Below, piece after piece: positions 57,382-64,000 of a DNA stretch of 64,000 nucleotides; within the stretch, counting starts at the first letter, position 1; the number at the start of each line of letters is the position of its first letter. The position numbers and the translations under genes are program-made. The notes beneath the pieces are model-generated. The model ran no database searches. It had not been told where the DNA came from and saw only the letters and a list, made by a program, of their open reading frames with translations. The stretch lies in NCBI GenBank assembly GCA_024516035.1, contig CM044961.1, forward strand, positions 13,057,800 through 13,121,799. The letters run 5' to 3'. This stretch comes from Bactericera cockerelli. Taxonomy: Eukaryota > Arthropoda > Insecta > Hemiptera > Triozidae.

Positions 57382-59724
57382 TTAGAGCTGCAACAGCTTG
57401 TAGTTGGTGAGAGGAACATTGTGCTGGTATCTAGAATTCTGACTGTAATACTGCTGCTGCGGCTGTTGCTGATGGGGTGGCCACCTTGAATTCCAAGTTG
57501 AGTCAGCCTGCACCGTCTGATGGGGAGGCCACCTGGTGTTTTGCCACTGCTGATTCGAGTTGAATGTGGACGCGGGAGTTCTTGAGATGGTGGGGAATCT
57601 GATGAAGCTGTTGGAGGCTTGCTGGTGTGTGTCTGAGGTAGCGTCCCCGCCGAACGTGTTGGCGAAGTCCAGCGAGAATTTGGAATTGGGATGTTTGTAC
57701 TGAGTCTGCTGGTCGCTGGGGAAACGGACATAGGACGCGGAGTCGTAGGGACCGTACTGAGGCTCCATGTAGCTCGAGCTGGACCCGAACAGGAACTCGT
57801 TGCTGTTGGAGTTGTAATCCACATTGGTGGGCTGCATACTGTACATCAGATTGTAAACGTTTGGGTCAGATGTGTGGGGTTTCGACTGCGTGAAGATGCG
57901 CTTCGTTGTTGTTAAAGTGGGACTCTTCTGAGTCGTCGGCCCTGCAGCTTTTTTGTTAGGAATGTATGGTTTGAGTGTGGTAGAAGGAGCTGATTTCTTG
58001 TTGGGACTATACACAGAAGTAGAGGAGTGGTACGCTGATGTGGGCTGAACAATATTGACTAAAGTTTGTACAGTGGATGGATCAGACTTCTTTTTAACGT
58101 CCGATTTGATGTTAGGATCTACTTTAGATGGCAAAGATGGTGGCATTTTTAAACTTTCATAGATATGAGAATGATCTGACAATTTGTCAGTGGCTAAAGA
58201 AGATGTTTGTACAAATGATTCTGAATCAACAGCAATGTCAGCACTCGATTGCTGACTTGGACCTACGTCTTCATATTTAATATTCTGTAAGACATTCATT
58301 ATTTTACTATTTCCTATTTGTTTTTTAACATTTTCCAAAGAGGTGGGCACTTCCTCGCTTTTGGAGTCATTCCAAGAATTTGAGGGACTATCATTTCTTA
58401 TTGTTTTCGTACTTTCAAAGTATGGTAATACAATTTCATCGTTACATAATTCGCTATCTATACATATTTTATCTACAATTTTTATTTCGCTCGCCTTCTT
58501 CGTATGACTAACATCTTCCACAGTATTCGCTGGTTTATTTACATCGAGAAGAGAACTACTACTATTACTAATCAGAATGTAATCTGTTTCGACAGAAGAT
58601 TCATTCTCGTTTGTATTTACAATGTGATTGTTTGTATCCGTTACAATGATTAGGAACGGAGCATCAGTGGTAGTGGTTATGCTACTCAATAAGGGGGAGC
58701 TTTGTTTATTCGATGACACTGTTGTACTGTGCCTGACTGGTTCCTCTGTTGTTTCTGTAAACCTCTCACTATTGGTTGAAGGGATGTATGTAGTTCTCGT
58801 GTGATCTAGCAGCGTTGGTGGAGGCAAGGACGAGGGGTAAACCGTCTCAGCAGCATCTAAAGTTGAAAAAGATTCTAGCGTAGTCCCGAGTTTCTCAAGT
58901 AAAGATGACGTTTGAGTTGTAAACACTGTTGAAGTTTGACGATTTACATCTGTTGTGGGGTTATATAAATCGAAAGATGTTGGTAAGTTTGGGGCATTTG
59001 TTTGGAACTTGTTAAAGCTTGTTAGACCTTTATCGCTTTGTTCTTTCTTTGGTTTTTCAGTAGACCACATGGAGGTCTCAAGCTTTTCTCGCAGATTTGT
59101 TGTTGATTCTGGCATAAATTTCGTTGACGTCCACTGTTCTGTCCTTGTTGATGATTCAGTCGGTGTGTCCGCTATGGTGGACGGCAGCTCAGTCTTGCTG
59201 TTCGTTGTGAACGTCGTTTGTATGTTAAACAGGTCTGTGAAGTGTGGTTGTTTTCTCGTCGTTATATCGATCTTCTGACTAGTAGGAGCGTCAGTTGTTG
59301 ATGAAGGTTTAACCGTCGTAGTGTTTTTCTTATTCCTGTCTTCTTGGGGACTGTTGAACAGTGGAATGTTCAATTTAAACGGCTCAGAGCCGGCGACTAC
59401 TGCGTTAGATTCTGGTTTCTTGGCAAACTGTAGGTTGAGTTTGTCTAGTAAGAACTGCCACTGGTTGGCGTGATTGACGGTGGCTATCTTCACACACTTT
59501 CCCAGTTGATCCAATCGGTGGCCCTCCGGGCACCTGGAAATCTGAGGCGCTATGAAGACACTCTTGGCCGTGATCCGTTTGTTGCTCAGATGCCCGTCGT
59601 CCTTGTCTATCCACATGTTCCAGTCTGGGTTCTCCAACTTCGAGCCAGCCACAAGCCAGACGGCCAAGTTGAGGACGAACAGAAGCGATACCGATGTCTT
59701 GAACTTGGTGCTAGCGGGCGACAT
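57382..59724 (-). CDS. Secreted Ser/Thr/Pro-rich protein, 780 aa, unrecognised
   Basis: A single uninterrupted exon. Residues 1-27 form a signal peptide (core SVSLLFVLNLAVWLVAG, cleavage likely after G27). A short conserved-looking domain follows with C65 and C77 in CPEGHRLDQLGKC, a CPxG...D..GxC motif I associate with several uncharacterised secreted insect proteins. Residues of about 120 onward are Ser/Thr/Pro-rich and probably disordered and O-glycosylated, with N-glycosylation sequons (NTT, NES, NSS) and one more Cys pair (CIDSELC). The C-terminus is Gln/Trp-rich with RWPPHQ twice and ends NVPLTNYKLLQL. No transmembrane segment is seen after the signal. I do not recognise an orthologue. 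Rapidly evolving developmental ligands such as Folded gastrulation have a similar architecture, but that is only an analogy. S-x-E sites exist (for example SEE), so it could be a FAM20C substrate (inference). Confidence 0.85.
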   Translation of the reverse strand: MSPASTKFKTSVSLLFVLNLAVWLVAGSKLENPDWNMWIDKDDGHLSNKRITAKSVFIAPQISRCPEGHRLDQLGKCVKIATVNHANQWQFLLDKLNLQFAKKPESNAVVAGSEPFKLNIPLFNSPQEDRNKKNTTTVKPSSTTDAPTSQKIDITTRKQPHFTDLFNIQTTFTTNSKTELPSTIADTPTESSTRTEQWTSTKFMPESTTNLREKLETSMWSTEKPKKEQSDKGLTSFNKFQTNAPNLPTSFDLYNPTTDVNRQTSTVFTTQTSSLLEKLGTTLESFSTLDAAETVYPSSLPPPTLLDHTRTTYIPSTNSERFTETTEEPVRHSTTVSSNKQSSPLLSSITTTTDAPFLIIVTDTNNHIVNTNENESSVETDYILISNSSSSLLDVNKPANTVEDVSHTKKASEIKIVDKICIDSELCNDEIVLPYFESTKTIRNDSPSNSWNDSKSEEVPTSLENVKKQIGNSKIMNVLQNIKYEDVGPSQQSSADIAVDSESFVQTSSLATDKLSDHSHIYESLKMPPSLPSKVDPNIKSDVKKKSDPSTVQTLVNIVQPTSAYHSSTSVYSPNKKSAPSTTLKPYIPNKKAAGPTTQKSPTLTTTKRIFTQSKPHTSDPNVYNLMYSMQPTNVDYNSNSNEFLFGSSSSYMEPQYGPYDSASYVRFPSDQQTQYKHPNSKFSLDFANTFGGDATSDTHQQASNSFIRFPTISRTPASTFNSNQQWQNTRWPPHQTVQADSTWNSRWPPHQQQPQQQYYSQNSRYQHNVPLTNYKLLQL

Positions 59725-59790
59725 GTCCTCGGGTGGCGTTCAGGTCAACTTTAAATTTTGCCATAGAGCCTGCGAACACAAGAGAGGAAA
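59725..59790 (-). promoter_or_regulatory. Acceptor and 5' UTR start of the secreted-protein exon
   Basis: On the - strand a pyrimidine tract (TTCCCCTTTCCTCTCTTG) leads to TTCGCAG, with AG at 59771-59770. The exon therefore probably starts at 59769, 45 bases before the ATG. An upstream non-coding first exon would lie at higher coordinates. The ATG context (GAGGACATGT) has G at -3. Confidence 0.65.
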
Positions 59791-60524
59791 GGGGAACTGC
59801 TTAGACTGAGAGCAAAGGGGAGGGTTGGAAGTGGCAAATAGATTTGCACAAGATCTTTTTGGTCTTGACGAGCCTAAAATATTACACACATCATACAAAA
59901 TCAGCCCCTTATATTTGAAGAGAAGCTTTTCCGAGGTAATTTTGTTTGGTTTCATCCCGTTTTTCATCTATAGAATTTTAATGGATTACAAGATAATTGT
60001 CTATACTATCCTATGGACTATTTTAATGTATGTGTGAGATACCAAGACGCAGTGGAACCCAGCAAGTGTTTATAAGTAAAACCGTGATATTGTTTACTGA
60101 CCTGATAGGTAAATCAGTACTAATCTTACCAAAAATATACCTAACATGGTTTCACTGTTAATGTAGGAACTAGAATCTTATAGTTATTTGAAAAGTACCC
60201 AGCCATAAATAATACATACATCACTGTGGATATTCTATAAAATCAATTAAGCCACACACTTGGACGACCAAGAGATAATAAATGTTTTAAAAAGTAACAC
60301 CCAATAATCACTTCTGGTCTTATGAATAGATTTTTTTTTAAATTTACTGATAGATTTGTTGATTTTCTTGAATGAAACATTATTGGATTTATTAGTCACT
60401 ATCGAGATAAGCATTACGTAAGTCGCGTTCAACACACTAAAATACTATATCGTAGATTTGTTGGGAGTAATTTTTCTATTTTAGTACTAAGAAGTTAATC
60501 AAAATAATTATGATAATAATAGGT
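59791..60524. other. Upstream/intronic DNA of the secreted-protein gene
   Basis: AT-rich, with no first exon or promoter element identified with confidence. Confidence 0.4.
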
Positions 60525-60716
60525 ACTCTTTAGTGGAAGGCAACCACCAGGCTAGGTTAATGCTCAAAGCATTTTCTAACCCTGAGTCTTATTACTATGT
60601 GGTAACAAACTCAAATTAATGAGGGAAAATTTATGCACCTGGTGGGATTCGAACCAAAGGATCCATACGCTACCTGGATTACCAGACTAGCGCGCTAACC
60701 ACTTGACTACCAGTGC
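60525..60716 (-). mobile_element. tRNA-derived SINE, family D
   Basis: On the - strand: GCACTGGTAGTCAAGTGGTT, AGCGCGCTAGTCTGGTAATC, and box B GGTTCGAATCC, then CACCAGGTGC. The ends GCACTGG and CCAGGTGC are nearly complementary with one bulge, and a long variable arm sits between, so the head resembles a class II (Leu/Ser-type) tRNA. A body of about 110 bp and TATTATTATC tail follow, arguing for a SINE. Confidence 0.7.
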
Positions 60717-60776
60717 ACGTTATGAGTATAACTATCATCAGAGATAGCGTGTTGAATTGTTCATCATTATATCATG

Positions 60777-60983
60777 CTTACTTTTAGCAGTGGTAAAGCG
60801 CACTAGGCTTGTACGCACCACCTGAGTTCGATCCTCAGCAGGGTAAAAAAAAATCTGCACTTAACTGGGATGCCCGAGGTTCACTCGTGAGGAGAAAGAA
60901 GTAGCTATTTGTATGGATAGCGACCAGTGGTGGCATTATATTATAATGACAACTCACTAAAGTTGTGACATGAAAACACAAGG
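60777..60983 (+). mobile_element. tRNA-derived SINE, family A, old copy
   Basis: Box A-like AGTGGTAAAGCGCACTAGGC, box B GAGTTCGATCCTCAG, then GGTTCACTCGTGAGGAGAAA and GATAGCGACCAGTGGTGGCA as in the full-length copies. Some internal deletion, no intact duplication. Confidence 0.75.
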
Positions 60984-61849
60984 AGACCTGGGGTATCGTC
61001 CTCATGATCGATGGTACACTGACAGCCACTGAGAGAAATCTCTTACGACTTCCAAAACTTTTCTTAGTAAGAACTGAGAAGACTGTCGAAGACCCCTAAA
61101 ACCATCTTAGGAAGTCATCCTTTTTTAAAGACTAAAAAGACCAAAATCAGATTTTTTTGAAGACCAAATTCACATTTTCAATGATTTTAAAAACCACTTA
61201 CAGTAGGGTTGAGTCAAAGCTTGGTTTTCCTATCAGGGACTAACTTCAATACGAATGAAAGTGCCTGGTTGACCATTGGTCTTAAGGGAATGGTCAACAC
61301 TCGTCGGCATAAGAAAAATACGATTCCCCTCGCGACTGCGTCGAGGCGGATGGGGACCCAGGAAGTGGAAAACGCCTTTATTAATGTCACTCCATCGAAA
61401 ATACAGAGAAGAAGTCGTCTACGCCTGGCCGCGAGACGAGAAAGAACCCCAATTACGTCAATAGTTTTATATTCTAAGGCGCAAAGCTGTGTACAGTACA
61501 CATAATGTATTAGATAACATTATGTAACACCAGAACTGATTTCATCATAATCGTTATCTAATTACGTAGGGGTCCCAAACCAATGATTACAATTACATGA
61601 ATTACATTGGCCATTAACCCTTCAGCACTCCCTATACTTTCCAACTATTGCATACACGTGATGAAAGGCTGATGGAACAATCGTGTGGCCTTTGGTTTCT
61701 TGTCCGAACGTCTAGACTTTCTTACAGGCATTTTAGTTATTATTATCATTTTAATTATAACTATAATAATCGTACTTTTCCACATTTGTAGGAAAAATAT
61801 GCAGGTAGAAATTTAATAATTAAAATAAGCTCATTTATTACTGGATGCC
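60984..61849. other. Intergenic DNA, one GC-richer block
   Basis: 61208-61500 is GC-richer than its flanks and open in several frames at once (+ and -), with Arg-rich products. No domain, start context or splice pair supports a gene, so it may be a fragment of an unrecognised mobile element. Confidence 0.35.
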
Positions 61850-61970
61850 CCGACCTCAATAGCTTGGCGGTGGTGCGAGTCCAAATTTGGTAAATATTTA
61901 GCAGTGTGAGTTCTGGTAGTTATGAAATTACAACGGTGATCAACACAAATATAATAACTTTATTAGTGCA
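61850..61970 (+). mobile_element. tRNA-derived SINE, family B, diverged
   Basis: GACCTCAATAGCTTGGCGGT, then AGTCCAAATTTGGTAAATAT and the 3' end GTGATCAACACAAATATAAT. Internal head sequence is deleted. Confidence 0.65.
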
Positions 61971-63912
61971 TGCGATTCTTTAATTTAGCAGCTTATGTAT
62001 TAGGTATCCCTATCTTGTAGGATTTTTTATCTAGCGCAAGAGAACAACTTGAATAATATTCATAGTGTCCTGCACTGACCTTTGACCTCTAACAACTCAG
62101 GTGAGATTGGGAGCCAAAATCAAAAATTTGGCATAATTTTGACGCCTTAATAACGTGTCTATGTTAAAAGATGATTATAACAGATATCCTAAGGCACCTA
62201 ATACCCACCCAACTCCCTAGACACCGAACTGTTTCACATAGTATTGTTCCTATTTGTAGAAAAACTCCTGAGGCCCAAGAAAATGATACCAGATATCCTT
62301 GGACCTAAAAGTCCTACGGTAATACGGTCAAGACAAGAAGTGGACTGGGATGAATATGAAGGAAAACTCACCAGATTATGTGACCAACAAAGAAGCTAAT
62401 GTTAATCCAAATGGTGTACAAATCACATCACATAAATTACACAGAATGAAATAAGAATAAAATTGGAAAATAATTCACAAATATTTTTGTCAACAAGATT
62501 TCTAAAATATTATCTCTTCTAAAATTTCATTTAATGTGCTTGATTTAAAATGTATTTATATTTACAATCTTCACGTAAATACAATAATTATTCTTATTAA
62601 TAATATTTTTTATTGAATTTATTGGTACTCTTTTTTTGTCACAGAAAATACTAAACACAACAGAGACAAGGCAAGAAGACGTATAAAAACAAATAAAAAT
62701 CTAATAACTTTTATAATTAACAACAAAAATACACACAAAAACAAAATATAAACGCGCGAAAAGTAATAAAAATATTTTTATTTTATTTTAATGATGAGTA
62801 GAAATGCATTCCACAACGGTGCAATATGAACTAAAGCTGGTCTTCTGGTCATGTGATGATCACTGATCAACTGATCACCTATGAACCTAGCCGCTAGGTA
62901 AACAAGTTGCTACGTAGGAATAATGGAATAGGTACCCACTGGTAATAGATAGGTACCACTATGCTAAATGATACACCAGGCCCATAGGGCAAAAACAAAA
63001 GTAACCTTTAGAAGCACAAGCAATGGCTGAAACAAAACGAAGCTCAAAGCTCAGAGTGGACAACGAGGAAATTGAAACTATGAGTGGGTCAGGTAGCCGT
63101 GGCGTGCAGCTAATGTAAACCTATGAACCCACGAGGCGAGGCTATGTTTCGCAATTTTTGGCTAACCAATCCGATGGGCTGTACCATAATAAGGAATAGT
63201 TCATATTATAAGTTATCTAATAGTATATTGGCCAAAAATTATGACACAAGAAATTTGGTGGATGAGATTAAATCAGCCAATGACTCTGCCCTCAAGACCA
63301 TCTGGTTGATAGGCTGTGCAGCCGAAATTAATCATTCCTTCTGATGGAGCAGTGCCGATAAGGTAGCCACAAATTGGCTGACCAGTGAGTGCTCTCCTTT
63401 GGCTAATAAATAAGAATTACTGCACAGCTTGACGGGAGTCTTAAGAAGTCAGACAATCAATTATTTTATCTTTTTTGTTTTTTCTTTTCTATTATAATTA
63501 TCCTTTTCTTCATGTAAAATCGAATCGGCACACCCAGTGAAGCATTGAATAATAACAAGTTCTCAATGTACCACTTTTCTACAGATTGGTTTTCTATTGG
63601 GAACAAAATCTTTCCGCTGAGAAAACCAGGCTAATGGAAAACATCTCCCTCACTTGGAGAACACTCGAGTGCCACAAGGGTTAATGGTAATCACTTTGTT
63701 TTCCATAGACATAATAGAACCGTACAAAGGTACAAACATTATGAAAACAGTGAACAAAACCTTGGAAAACTTAATACCAAAAACAAAAATACACGAGATA
63801 CTATTTTTTGCATCTACCCTCCTACTTGGATATTATTACTTGGAAAGAAATATTATTTCGAAAGCGCACTGCTTTCCCTGATGCGTGCGTAGGCTGATAG
63901 TTTATCCTAAGA
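61971..63912. other. AT-rich intergenic DNA, no gene seen
   Basis: Frames at 63123-63344 and 63654-63881 (+) are unrecognised. A stretch from about 63093 (GTAGCCGTGGCGTGCAGC) resembles a DNA-transposon end, but no partner was found. Confidence 0.4.
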
Positions 63913-63975
63913 ATTGAACCTCCGACCTCCAGGGTACGAGTCTTCCGCCTTCTTGATCCAGCTACTGAGGTCGGT
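63913..63975 (-). mobile_element. tRNA-derived SINE head, family B
   Basis: Box B complement AATTGAACCTCCGACC and head complement CCAGCTACTGAGGTCGG, matching the 5' part of family B on the - strand. Confidence 0.65.
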
Positions 63976-64000
63976 TAATGTCCGGTGAATTAATGTTTTG

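Noticed and set aside
60632..60716. Functional class II tRNA gene
   Set aside because: The acceptor stem needs a bulge and the sequence continues into a SINE-type body with an ATT tail, so it is called a SINE head.
61209..61505. Possible Arg-rich protein in the GC-richer block
   Set aside because: Open frames exist on both strands at once with no domain, splice sites or start preference.

Overview
The window looks like a piece of an AT-rich, intron-bearing, transposon-rich insect nuclear genome. A sap-sucking hemipteran is a reasonable guess, but that rests on general impression only and no diagnostic marker is present. The support for an animal genome is: spliced exons with GTAAGT/GTGAGT donors and pyrimidine-AG acceptors; a FAM20-family secretory-pathway kinase; a secreted Ser/Thr-rich protein with an insect-type CPxG...GxC motif; and many SINEs and MITEs with exact target-site duplications. 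A 100-base run of N at 30562-30661 is an assembly gap. Nothing bacterial, viral or CRISPR-like is seen.

Two protein-coding genes are supported. (1) A FAM20C-like Golgi Ser/Thr kinase gene runs on the + strand from a GC-rich leader (about 31880) to its stop at 49605. The visible pieces are a start exon (32359-32386), a signal-anchor and stem exon (34001-34652), a catalytic C-lobe exon (43485-43659) and the terminal exon (49377-49605). The exons for the kinase N-lobe and core, roughly 200-300 residues by comparison with the family, were not found in the 8.8 kb between the second and third visible exons. The splice phases of those two exons are also incompatible, so exons are missing, misassembled or unrecognised. 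(2) A 780-residue secreted Ser/Thr/Pro-rich protein lies on the - strand (57382-59724), converging on the kinase gene.

The rest is mostly mobile or repeated DNA. 0-16 kb: a 71-bp minisatellite, a 2.1-kb hAT element (3760-5876), a poly-A SINE, and a pogo/Tigger-like MITE with a young 5S-rRNA-derived SINE nested in it. 16-30.5 kb: largely featureless AT-rich DNA, one tRNA-derived SINE with a 14-bp duplication, a 2.07-kb hAT element (25614-27679) carrying a large internal hairpin, a palindromic TA-flanked element (28354-29219), and a further long palindrome with a 107-bp insertion. 30.6-50.4 kb: the kinase gene, whose introns hold two young 5S-SINEs, an 84-bp perfect-palindrome micro-MITE, a TTAA-flanked MITE, polypyrimidine tracts, several tRNA-SINE families and minisatellites. 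50-64 kb: the secreted-protein gene and further SINEs.

The observations most worth a second look are: (a) a minisatellite just upstream of the terminal kinase exon in which every 29-bp unit is a complete 3' splice site (branch-point-like CTAAT, pyrimidine tract, CAG, plus the first five exon bases), giving 15 tandem acceptors; (b) a 5S-rRNA-derived SINE family with a 121-nt head that keeps a closing helix; (c) an 84-bp palindromic micro-MITE with an 8-bp duplication; (d) a kinase uORF whose TGA overlaps the main ATG; and (e) the missing kinase-core exons.
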